Below are positions 1 through 18,307 of a DNA stretch of 64,000 nucleotides, one piece after another; the stretch's first letter is position 1; each line of letters opens with the position of its first letter. Below the pieces are notes generated by a model. That model saw only the letters and a list, made by a program, of their open reading frames with translations. It was not told where the DNA came from and ran no database searches. Location of the stretch: NCBI RefSeq assembly GCF_014529535.1, contig NW_023503616.1:930001-994000 (forward strand), in the 5' to 3' direction. This DNA is from Bradysia coprophila. Its lineage: Eukaryota > Arthropoda > Insecta > Diptera > Sciaridae. The position numbers and the translations under genes are program-made.

Positions 1-436
1 ACTTTTGCAAACGCACTACTGCTACTGTGTCCGCCTGTAGATCAGATCTGATCAGTTCTAATTTTTGCAAATTCTAGATTATTTTCAGAATTTCCTCGGA
101 ATTTTCAGAATTTTTTCTGAATTTTCTTAATTTAAGAATTAACTTTCCCAATAATAATCCCTGAGATAAGTTATTTGTAAACCGAGGAAGTAAGAGATTC
201 GCTCTAAAAATTGGTTATGTCGTACTTCAACAAGTTCAATTAATGAGCTATCAAATAAATGAAATGGTTTCAATTTAATTACACTATTACAGGGTAGCCA
301 TTTGATGCCACATATTTTCGGTGCTCTTCCCACCACATACTTACAAGTTTCAGGTGCGGCTGTATATAGATAATTAATTATAAAATTCCTTGTAGTGACA
401 CGCAAAAGTTAGTTTTAAATCAATATTGCGTGTAAT
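1..436. other. Non-coding spacer at the window edge, possible element end
   Basis: No convincing gene. An AT-rich tract from about 70 to 168 is built from TTC/GAA blocks and ends close to CAATAATAATCCCTG. Read on the minus strand this starts CAGGGATTATTATTGGG, which resembles the CAGGG-starting ends of the hAT-type elements at 28.1 and 37.7 kb. The partner end would lie outside the window. An 88-codon open frame on the minus strand (139-405) has no recognisable domain. Confidence 0.35.
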
Positions 437-588
437 CAACGCACTTCAAGCATGAGTGATCGTAGTGGTCAGCTGCAGAAAATACTCTTATTTACATGAC
501 AAGATTTTTACAGTGTTTTACTTTTGTATGATACACTGTCCAGACTCAGCACTCTATTTAGAGTACCACTCATGCTTGAAGTGCGTTG
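437..588. repeat. Short fold-back element (MITE-like), 22-bp inverted ends
   Basis: The left end at 437-458 (CAACGCACTTCAAGCATGAG, plus two bases) is repeated exactly in inverted orientation at 567-588. The roughly 110 bp between the arms is unrelated to them. A half copy of the end (CAACGCACTTCAAG) occurs again near 34414, which suggests a dispersed family. No target-site duplication is obvious. The element lies about 200 bp upstream of the gustatory receptor start. Confidence 0.7.
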
Positions 589-792
589 GTGTATAGTAAT
601 AGAGTGGAAATTAACAGTGTGCATTTGTACATACCGTCAACTGATTTTTGTTTGATTCCCCATGGTTTTCCAATAATATTGACAAAGAACAGAAATGTAC
701 TTTTCATACTGAATAAGCTTCTGATGTATTCCTTCACACATGAAATAAATTGTAAGCTCTGATCGTGTTTAGTATTCAAAAGCAAATTCGAG

Positions 793-3700
793 ATGAAATA
801 CAGCTTGAAAAAACTAGTGCAGTTTGCATACAATTTCTTGAAAATAACCGGCTTGATTCCGTTCCACTTCGATTTTGATAAACGAAAGGCTTTTCTTACT
901 ACTGCATCATTGTATTACTCGATATTTTTCACTCTTATTTTATGGTCCTACCTCACATATCATGTCTGTGCCATATGTGATTTGATTATTCGAATCGAAC
1001 AAGATTTAGTGATGAAGCGAGTCCTACTTATTGATCAGTTGACTGAATTTTTCAAATCATTTTGCGTGTACATCATTCAACTGGTTAAAAGACGCAAAAT
1101 CGTTGAGTCAATAAATTCGTTTATGAAATTATGTGAACTGATTTCCGGTCCAGAATGTGATCTCAAGACATGTTTTTTCGATACGAAATTGAGAAATTCC
1201 TGCAAGGAGAAATGTTGGTCTGTAACTGTACAATTAATATGTTTGACCATTGCATTCAGCACGTCTGAGTACAATGTATCGTTCTTCTACGCAACACAAA
1301 ACGCAATCCTGAATTTGTGGATAAATATGGCAAGCACTATCATAACTAGTGTCTTCTACTGTGGTAGTATGTTATTCAGTGCTCGATTATATCAGATTTT
1401 GGATGAAAGAATGACAAGGTTAAGGAAATCAAATGACGGCTCATCTGATGTGAATAGTTTCCATACTATTGACCAAATGTATGTTCTTTATGATCATATT
1501 ACCACTTTTACGTCTAAGGTGTGTGACATATACGTCTTTCCAATAATCCTTTCACTAACCGGAACGATTGTATGGGCCACAACCGATGTAAGTAATGAAA
1601 TGATTTTGTTTCTTGGCTCACCAGACTTGTTTCCTTGTAGTTGTTCTATTTGTACGTTAAATTAGTGAATAAGACAGAAAAATCGTCCATCACAAGTGTG
1701 GCCGTTGCCATGGGATACCTGACTTTTTTTGTTATTGAAATTTACAGCATATGCTCTATCTCAAACTCAGTGGAAAAATCGGTACATTTTAAACTTGATC
1801 GACTGTGAAAACCATTTGAAATTTTTTCTTACATTAAGGCAATACGAACGGCCATTTTACTGCAGAGTAATGCCGCATTATACGAACAGAAAATAATTCA
1901 GAGAGAGGTACAGGTAACACATTCGTACAATATTTAAATAAAATGTATTTCTTGTCTGGGACCTTGTACCAATTGTGGTAGATCATGGTGAGAAATGAAT
2001 ATCTCCACAAAACAATTGGGGATAGGTCGTTTGTTAGGATAGAGCAAAATGAGAGAACTAAAATGACCCGCAATGCAGGCATTTCGAAATGGGCTCCATA
2101 TTAGGTTCTTTACTCAGAACGAGCCACTATAACAAAATCCCACAAAAACCTCAAAGAGGAAAAGGTGACGCTAGTGTAGTAAAAATTAAACTTCCAAAAC
2201 ATTTGATATCGGTTTTGGTGACGCATTCTGCGCCTCAACGTAATCAATTTTCACCAAGAAAATTTTAACAAGAAAATATGTCGACTAGAAGTTTACCGAT
2301 GAGATTTTACAACGAAAGTTTTACAAAAAACATAGCTAACGCCGACCCTTACGAAACACCTATTCGTATCAAAAGCCTTTAATGTGAAACTCTTCATTTC
2401 TCTTACTTCATTTTCTTCTCTGCTGAAAAACTATTCTCCCTTTAAAATCACTTACATTATCCACTCTTTGCCTTGTTATCATATACAACTAAATTGCCGG
2501 AGGCAATATAGACAGCCCCGTACGAAGACAAATTTCATAAATTCCTATTTAAACAGCTATATACCGCTATATTTAACTATATTTCACTATAAATAAACAT
2601 TTCACAGATAAATATATGCTATTATATAGCTCTATATGCCTGTATATAGCTCAATATAGCTGTATATAGGTATATATAGATGTCCGTATATGGAATCCCT
2701 GAAACCCCACACACATAACAAATTATTTCCATGTTAACAGAGTATCATTTTTCCCAAGATATTTCTATTTTACTAAAATCCAATATGGCCGCCGGCAGCC
2801 ATTTTGTTAGGAGACCGGAAATAGTACCGACGCTTTACATTCGTTAATACCTTTCAAACAAAAAAAAATTCATGAAATTCGGTCAAAATTTACTCGAGAT
2901 ATTGTCAAAATACACCACGTTCACTGTACTTCCGAGTAGCCAGATAAGAGCTCACTCCAAGAGACCTAGCTCACGCTCCGGAGAACATAATTTCATAAAA
3001 AAAATTTTCCCTGATTGGTACGGTCAATACCTATCTAATAAAGCTCAAACAGACGAAATATGTTCAAATGTGGCCGACCTACAAGCAAAAACTGCTTGCC
3101 GCCCTGTGCCTGTTCCACACCAATGGGTCTAACTCACGAGTCGGTCATCCGATTTCCATAAACTTTTTTTTTGTCGATCGGTATTGTAAATACCTTTTAT
3201 TTGACGTATCACTTACAAGTTTAACGTTTAAATGTCCGGAGATATCTTCGAAAAACCGTAAAGCACTTATTGGGCCACAGCTCGGGAGGGGTCGATCCAA
3301 AATCACTCATCTTCGAACTTAGCCTGTCTTTTGACATTACCAAACGGGAAAAAAAAGAATTTTCAAAATCGGATGCGTTTTACTCAAGTTATCGTGCATA
3401 CAGACAGACGGACAGACGGACAGACGGACATTTTTTTTTCGCGGATTTGGCATCTCTAGACAACCACAATAGGTTTCCCCTTACTCAGGGAGTCCAATTC
3501 GACGTGTTACAAACGTATGCGTAAACCTATAAGACCCCAGTACTTCGTACGGGTCTAAAAATGTGTCACAAAGTGGCAGATGATTATTGTCGTATGAGAG
3601 GTTTCCTCAGCATCTGCCACTTGTGACGCATTTTTTTTTGTAAAACTTTCGTTGTTCCCGTTTCTTTTCTTATGGAGTCGACTAGCGTCACGAACCTCCG

Positions 3701-4141
3701 CTATCGCTTCGGTTCATGATTTATTCAAATTTGGACTATTCTGCTTTGATCAAAATCGAAAAGCTTTGTCGTGAAAAATATTGCAGGTATAACCAAAACT
3801 ATGTATCCAATGGTCATATGATTCAACATACTGTCTATGGAATGGATATTGATTTTACGTTCAATAACCCTGAGCTCCTGTCGCTTATCCTTAAAAATCA
3901 ATTTCAGATCGTCACACTTTCTTTGCGAATTCTACACCGGCAACCCCATTGCGAAGCAAATGGATTGTTTACCATCGGCAGACCGATTTTGTTTGCGGTA
4001 TTGGTTTTGGGTATCATCTGACGTTTCTCTTAATGTTCATATTTAATTTGATTGCAGGCATTTTCGTCCATTTTTGCGTATCTTTTAATTTTAGTTCAAT
4101 TTCAACTTGAAAGTCGTTATTGTAGAACTGGCTTATGGTAG
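793..4141 (+). CDS. Insect gustatory receptor (7tm_7 family), 5 exons
   Basis: Predicted seven-transmembrane chemoreceptor channel subunit of the insect gustatory receptor family, acting in the plasma membrane of sensory neurons. I join 793-1587, 1641-1781, 1839-1913, 3908-3997 and 4058-4141; every junction is phase 0 and the product is 394 residues, the usual family length. The N-terminus has the typical Gr start (GLIPFHFD), several hydrophobic segments follow, and the last two exons supply the diagnostic C-terminus: SLRILHR, then GLFTIGRPILFA, then AYLLILVQF, which corresponds to the family TYhhhhhQF motif. Introns 1, 2 and 4 are 53-60 bp, but intron 3 is 1,994 bp because repeats have filled it. 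All exons are open and all splice sites are GT-AG, so the gene looks intact. The ligand cannot be told. Some 3-prime residues after VQF extend longer than in many Grs. Confidence 0.85.
2100..3690. repeat. Repeat-filled third intron of the gustatory receptor
   Basis: Non-coding interspersed repeat material. It contains inverted copies of a 20-bp piece (ACGAAAGTTTTACAAAAAA region near 2312-2331 and its complement near 3639-3660), a tract of degenerate TATAGCTSTATA repeats (2555-2690), an (ACGGACAG)n microsatellite at 3402-3432 followed by poly-T, and a small hairpin at 3562-3640 whose arms are TGTCACAAAGTGGCAGATG and its imperfect complement. The two inverted ends suggest one non-autonomous element of about 1.4 kb, perhaps with nested pieces. 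No transposase frame is visible. Confidence 0.55.
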
Positions 4142-4526
4142 GATTTTCTATTATTATATGTAAACCTTGGAGATCCCGAGAATGGAAAACAGACTCAAGC
4201 CGAAGCGGAATTTCGATCCCAGTGTGCATTCAGCATTCACAAATAAAATTATCGGATTATTACGACGATTCGAATTTAAAATGAGTCCAAACCTGAATTA
4301 ACTTTAGAATCTGACTAAATTTTTAAGAAAAAAGAATTCTTTTTGTGCAACTTGCTTTTACTTTCATTAATATGAGTTGAGTAGCAATAGTGATACTTTT
4401 ATAAAATACTTTTCCACACTTCCTGGATGAGAAGACACACGATCTCTAAGGTATACACGAAGAAATTTGATGAATTTATAAATAAAATGTAAAATTAGAC
4501 ATCACGGCATAACAGCAACCAAATCA
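4142..4526. other. Spacer between convergent gustatory receptor and annexin genes
   Basis: AT-rich DNA holding the 3-prime untranslated regions of two convergent genes. An AATAAA motif occurs on the plus strand at 4242 (ACAAATAAAATT) and would serve the receptor gene. No other feature seen. Confidence 0.5.
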
Positions 4527-6128
4527 TTATGCGTCGCCGATGATTGCACATAATGCATGTTTATAATCACCAGATGTTTCGTTCTAAAAATGGAAAAGTT
4601 TCTTCTTACCCTCTACTATGAAAAAATCTCAAAATCGAACCTTAACTGCACTCAACAAAGTCCGGTTATATATTCTCTCATATTCGTCTTTGATTGTGCC
4701 CAGATCAATTTCCGAACGGCTAACAATTATACGAATTAGCGTTGAGTCGTCGGTTCCAGCGCCACTCATTGCATCGTTCAGCCGTTTCGCAAAGAATGCA
4801 GATGGTGACTGGACACATTCAACTAAAAGAAAACTTTTCTAATTACGATACTACTGAAATGGAGCGAGAAAATACTTACTTATCGCCATGATAGCCTCTT
4901 TTAATTCACCTCCCATTTCATGTTTAACTGCTTGTTCGATAGTCTGTCCAGACAGACTTTTATACTCTTCGAAGACCAAGCGTAGCTGAGCGAAGCTACT
5001 GTGCGAGAATATGCGGTTAAAGACTTCTTCATCGGTTCCCAGTTTCGCTTCACCAGCTGCGTAGAGTGCTGCCGCTTGTTCCTTAGCCTCATCAGGATTA
5101 ATCGTTCCGGTTTCATCACGAACACCGGTTATAATCAAAGTTAACAATCGTCTGAAGTATCCATCGGTTTCACTACACAAATGCTCAGCTAGTGGGCGAT
5201 CATACACTGTAATTTATGAATTACGGTAAGGTAAGTCGACAATTATCTCCCAAAGTAACTCACTATCTTCGTAAACCGAAACCAATCGTTTCACTTCTTC
5301 GTTGCTTTTTGTGCACAAAATCTCAACCAATGTGCTTTCGTTCGTACCGATACCATCCATCGCCTTATTCAGCTGCTTGCACAAGTACTGATCAGGCTGT
5401 AGCATTAGACCGACAATAACGTCTTCGAATTTTCCACCCAATTCACTCTTCAAATCATCAATAATATCACGGCCAAGGGAGTTCGTAAAGTATTGGCCGA
5501 TCTGTTGCCGCTGACTATTCGAACGGGATGTGAGTATATCGATGATGGTTTGCTCGTCGGTTCCAAAACCTTTCATTGCTGCCCGTAAGGTGTCACCATC
5601 AGAGCTAGCACTGAATTCTGCATAAGGTACGACAGTTGGATTAACCTGAAATTATCAGAAATTGACGAGATGAAATTCGTTGTACTACAGTGTGGATGTG
5701 AATTTCTGGTGATATCATTATTGTTTGAACCCGAGGCCAACTCTGGTCAAATTGTAACAAAATAAAGAAAATTTTGTGATAAAGTAACGCGAGAAAGTGA
5801 TACGCTCCACATATCCCATTCACTTATACAAGAACACGTTGAATGAAACATTCGAAAAATAAAAATTTCTCCACCTCATTAAGTACTTAGTTTCGTAACG
5901 GGTCAAATGACAAGATTTCATATACACAAAAATCATCTTCAATTTCATTGTAATTTTATACAATGGAATTCTCCAGCAATGACGTGTATACAGTCATCAA
6001 TTTCTTCTTAAAATATCACAGTATGCAAAACATAGAATATATTCATAACGTAAACAAAAATGCTCTGGTTCAACATATTAATCGAGTCTAATTACGAAAT
6101 TTAACACACAACTTACACTGAATGCCAT
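4527..6128 (-). CDS. AnxB10: Annexin B10
   Basis: Calcium-dependent phospholipid-binding protein of the cytosol and membrane face. Five exons: 6128-6117, 5645-5264, 5206-4880, 4822-4641 and 4583-4527, giving 319 residues, the normal annexin length. Four annexin repeats are seen: KGFGTDEQ with LGGKFEDV (repeat 1), DGIGTNES (2), AKLGTDEE (3) and SGAGTDDS (4). Stretches such as [21 protein letters not shown] and IECVQSP point to B10 rather than B9. The first exon encodes only MAFS. The last exon ([18 protein letters not shown]) completes repeat 4 but needs a weak donor, AAG|GTTCGA. If that intron is kept, the frame ends after VRF and helix E of repeat 4 is lost. Convergent with the gustatory receptor. 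Confidence 0.92.
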
Positions 6129-6464
6129 TTTCACTTAATGTTTTTTTATTTTTATTTGACCAAATAAACAACCGGCGCGATGCAGCAAACGAAGGCACGA
6201 TAGAAATCAAACTAAAATTTTGTGTCGTCGGAACATGTATTAACAACTTATATATCCGAAAGCTTTCGGCTTTTGGTATATCTATTTTGATGACGATTTG
6301 TATGATTCAAATACATTTGTTCTCTTCAGCTCATTATGTCTTGTATTATAACGTTTCTCTTTGGAATTAATAAAAAATTGATGTGAGTGTGGGTATATTC
6401 GAACTTTTTTTGGTGGCACCGGTATAGTTTGTATACCAGTAAAACTATATGAAAAATTGTATAA

Positions 6465-6760
6465 TAGAGGGTTTCAGTGTCAAGTTAATTTAGTACAGTT
6501 GACCTGTGGGACGCAGAGAATTTTCAACACACTTGTGTTAGTGTTATAACGAAGTAAAACAATCTATAGTGTTTTACTTAGTTATAACACTACACAGGTG
6601 TGTTGAAAATATATTGTGTCCCACAGATCAACTATACTAACTTGACACTAAAACAACAGTGTACCACAGCTAAAACTGTGCTAAATATCCGAAGTAAAAC
6701 CCTCTATACCGTACCACAGATAAAGCTGTACTAAATGTTCGAAGTAAAACATTCTATGCC
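6465..6760. repeat. Fold-back element with tandem 50-bp tail
   Basis: Two arms of about 75 bp, 6475-6552 and 6582-6652, are imperfect inverted copies. They share CAGTGTCAAGTTA, TGTGGGAC and TCAACACAC blocks. They are followed by two near-identical tandem units (6659-6708 and 6709-6758) that each begin GTACCACAG and end AAAAC..CTATRCC. The element lies upstream of annexin B10. Confidence 0.65.
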
Positions 6761-6954
6761 AAAAATTTGATCTCAGTAAAGAATTACAATTTGTGATCGT
6801 TCGTTTCAAATTTCAATAGTGCAGTAATAGTAATTCTTCCATACTAGATCCATTGTTTTATTTACAGCAACAGAAGCTGTCTCAGGGATAGATTTATTGT
6901 GTGGCGACTATACACATCTTACGAATTTGATTGTTAGACATGTTCACTGAAAAA

Positions 6955-7205
6955 TGTCATCAATCGATGATAAAATTTTCATATAGTCGGTTCAATATCA
7001 ATCGAGTCTTTTATCGATGATCGATAAATATCGACTGATAATCGGATTATCAATCGATATCTATGGAATTATCAGTCAAAATTTACCGACTATCAGTCAA
7101 TATTTATCGCTTATCAATGTGACGTGACATTCGAGTGACATTGATTTTCTGAAAGTATCGATAATCGATTCTAAGGAAACAATCGATATTTTATCAATCG
7201 AATAA
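6955..7205. promoter_or_regulatory. Cluster of ATCGAT / CGATA motifs
   Basis: Within 250 bp there are about a dozen ATCGAT, CGATA or TATCG motifs, including a perfect TATCGATA near 7167. In Drosophila, DREF recognises TATCGATA and BEAF-32 recognises CGATA clusters, often at domain boundaries. The cluster lies between the 5-prime end of annexin B10 and the 3-prime end of Rabconnectin-3B. Function is inference; it may instead be a decayed tandem repeat. Confidence 0.35.
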
Positions 7206-8080
7206 AATTATTGAACATGCTTACCTATTGTCACACTCAAACTTACCGTAGAACTCTAAGGAGTACTCGTTCCGACAATGCCACCATTCGACTTTTTTTA
7301 TATTTCAATGAAGAATCTAAAGAAAAGTCTTTCAAACATTTATTAACAATTTATTTATTTGAATACTTTTGTTGTTTGATGCATGAAAATAGAATGCTTA
7401 AACTCAATGGTATAATATTTAAATAAATAGACAGATGCTTGCCTTAATGAGTAAATAAGAAAAAAAAAAGTTTATGAACATTTATTACATTGACACCACA
7501 CTCTTCTCGTTATGTTAACTGTCTTCAAACGTACCTTTAAATACTGACTACGAGGAATTTTGCCCAACTCAGTTGTCCGGGAAACACATAGACTGATCAA
7601 GATTTTGAATACAATTACGAGCTTTTAATACGGCTGTTGTAGCAACGATTCCTTTACGTTGGCGACCATTCAGTGCTTAAGAAAACGGTCTATGATGGAT
7701 TAGTTGATAAAACAACATTCCAAGTTCGCCGATACCGAGGATTAGGAATTTTAGTTCCTAAAAATTCCGAAAAAATGTCGAAAAATTCTTAAGGTTGTGT
7801 GTCAATGTACATCGCTAAATGTTTTTATTGTGATGTAGGGCGCCTTAAAGAATTTTCTGATTTTTTTTTTCAAAACCTTTCAGAATTAAAATTCCCAATA
7901 ATAGACCTGGCCAGTGACTACCGACCCATCACACACACACACACACTGAGAAGAGCCGGGATCTATATGGCTACCCTTAGACATATCACTTAATATATTT
8001 TTAAATTTGAATAAAATCTTTCTCGAATAAAATTCAACAATAAAATTCTCTTGCACGATAAAACTGAACTGCCTTACAAT
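7206..8080. other. Spacer 3-prime of Rabconnectin-3B
   Basis: No gene seen. It holds a tract with AATTTTAGTTCCTAAAAATTCC (7740-7790, about 20 bases of which match the TTC/GAA-rich interiors of the hAT-type elements), a stretch ending CCCAATAATAGACCTGG at 7913 that resembles an end of that family, and an eight-unit (CA)n run at 7931. Confidence 0.4.
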
Positions 8081-16690
<8,610 letters not shown>

Positions 16691-16927
16691 TATAATAGTT
16701 ATTTACGTATCGATTGAGTAGGCCGAAAGAGTTACGTATTAATTTTGACATGCTGCCTACTGGGGATGAAAGTTGAAAAATGTAATGCTTCGCTTTCGCC
16801 CCTTTGGCTTACATTTTTCTGTCACTTTCGGCCCGTGGGTTTACATTTTTTTCTTTCGTCTCGCGGTAGGAAGCATATAATAGTTATTTACGTATCGATT
16901 GAGTAGGCCGAAAGAGTTACGTATTAA
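16691..16927. repeat. 52-bp direct repeat flanking a fold-back
   Basis: The same 52 bp starting TATAATAGTTATTTACGTAT occurs at 16691-16742 and 16876-16927 with no visible difference. Between the copies lies a fold-back with TGCTGCCTAC on the left and its imperfect complement GGTAGGAAGCA on the right, and with GCTTTCGCCCC inside. The near-perfect identity argues for recent duplication. Confidence 0.7.
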
Positions 16928-16931
16928 GTTT

Positions 16932-17047
16932 TGTATGCTTACTAAGAGGACCAAAAGTAAAGCTGTCAATTCGCGGGGCGAAAGCATTCGCTTTCGCCCC
17001 TTGAATTGACATTTCTTTACTTTCGGTCCACTTAGTAAGCATACAAA
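16932..17047. repeat. Nearly perfect palindromic MITE
   Basis: The arm starting TTGTATGCTTACTAAG and passing through CAATTCGCGGGGCGAAAGC is mirrored by GCTTTCGCCCCTTGAATTG and CTTAGTAAGCATACAA. The whole 115 bp folds into one hairpin with a 4-base loop (ATTC). It shares GCTTTCGCCCC with the fold-back just upstream, so the two are related. Confidence 0.75.
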
Positions 17048-17225
17048 TGCGTTGTTTTTGCACCGTGTGCCAGATTACCCCACGCCCCATTTGCAGACGA
17101 CAAGGACAAGGAATATTTTATTTTTTCAGTAAATGTCATTTGAACGTCATTGAACTCTCAAGGACAATTATAAATGTGATGCAATTTGCTCCAGCAGTTT
17201 TTCAGCTCATACAAACACATTGCCT

Positions 17226-17455
17226 TATAAAGTATAGTTTCCACTTAAAAAGAGCACTCCGTTTAGCCTCCGTCTACATGACAGTTGTAAAATAAAACAA
17301 AAGAACTGTCAAGCAAACGGAGTGGAAACAGTGGAAATTGAATTTATTTCAGTTTTTTACTCCGTTTACGTGACAGTTCCTTTGTTCTATTTTATAACTG
17401 TCATGTAAACGGAGGCCAAACGGAGTGCTCTTTTTAAGTGGAAACTATACTTAAG
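17226..17455. repeat. Large fold-back element, arms about 100 bp
   Basis: The left arm begins AGTATAGTTTCCACTTAAAA and carries GCACTCCGTTTAGCCTCCGT. The right arm is its inverted copy, ending TTTTAAGTGGAAACTATACT. The loop is about 25 bp around 17330. A diverged single arm of the same family (AAACGGAGGCAAAACGGAGT) lies at 41263-41312. Confidence 0.75.
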
Positions 17456-17469
17456 TGTTTATACTGTTA

Positions 17470-17857
17470 GCGACTCAATGGCGTAATGGTTAGCACGTTT
17501 GCTTTCCAATATTCGATTGAGTTGTCAGTGTCGGTGGTTCGAGCCTCAATCAGGCCAGAAAAAAAAATCGGTTGTCAGACGTGTACACAAATACACAGCT
17601 GGTTGAATCGATTCATTTAATCTGGTATGGTTGTGTGTGTAGAGCTGTCACACGGCTTACCGGTCAAGACATTGTTGGGAGCTGCCGGTATTCTACTCCT
17701 ACTGCGCTTTAGTGGGTTTAGCACGTTTAGCACTGCTATAGGTACTAAGGCGCAATATTCAAAAATCCTTCACTAGCTATAGCAGCAAATGGTAGCCGAA
17801 TCTGTCACCTAAATGTGTCCTCCCGGCTGAACAATAACCATACGCTATTATTATTAT
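17470..17857 (+). mobile_element. tRNA-derived SINE
   Basis: The head has a good RNA polymerase III A box (TGGCGTAATGGTTAGCACG, from 17479) and a perfect B box (GGTTCGAGCC, 17536-17545). It is followed by about 300 bp of unrelated body and an (ATT)n-type 3-prime tail near 17843-17857. The acceptor stem does not pair, so it is not a functional tRNA. The internal promoter and tail are typical of tRNA-class SINEs; the exact family is unknown to me. Confidence 0.65.
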
Positions 17858-18165
17858 ACTGTCTTTACCACTACCACTATGCAATGTAGTAACGTGTTTG
17901 TCGAAAAACAGCTGAATCGAATTGCAACACTATGATTGTCCAAATAATACCACAAATACGTTTACGTCAACATAAAAATTTGGAACCAAGGACGTAACAT
18001 ACTATTACGTCACACACAGAATTGTGAAGTCAATCTTCAAATTTTTCCTTTGAATGAAAAATTGTTCGCCGCTTCCGAAGTGTTGTACCCCTCATCGAAA
18101 ACGCAAACAAATTTCGTGACGGCCAATGAAATTTTCGGACATCCATTTTGTCGCATTAATTTAAA

Positions 18166-18184
18166 CCAATCGCGACAAGCCACA
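18166..18184 (+). promoter_or_regulatory. ER stress response element (ERSE-like) upstream of ERp60
   Basis: CCAAT, exactly nine bases, then CCACA. The ERSE consensus is CCAAT-N9-CCACG, so spacing is perfect with one mismatch in the last base. It lies 124 bp before the ERp60 start codon, where such elements sit in ER chaperone genes. Use by an XBP1/ATF6 with NF-Y is inference. Confidence 0.5.
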
Positions 18185-18307
18185 ACAAGACAGCCGACAG
18201 CCGGTTAGCCACGTCTTTTAGACTCAGTTCTGTCTTTTGTCCATCAGTTATTGCGGAAAGTTCATAGCTGTTTAGTGGTCGATAAATATAAGTTCTTAAA
18301 TAACAAG

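Noticed and set aside
139-405. 88-codon minus-strand open frame
   Set aside because: No recognisable motif, no start context, and it overlaps a repeat-like edge.
4618-4842. Plus-strand frame over annexin exon 4
   Set aside because: It is the reverse reading of the annexin repeat 4 exon.
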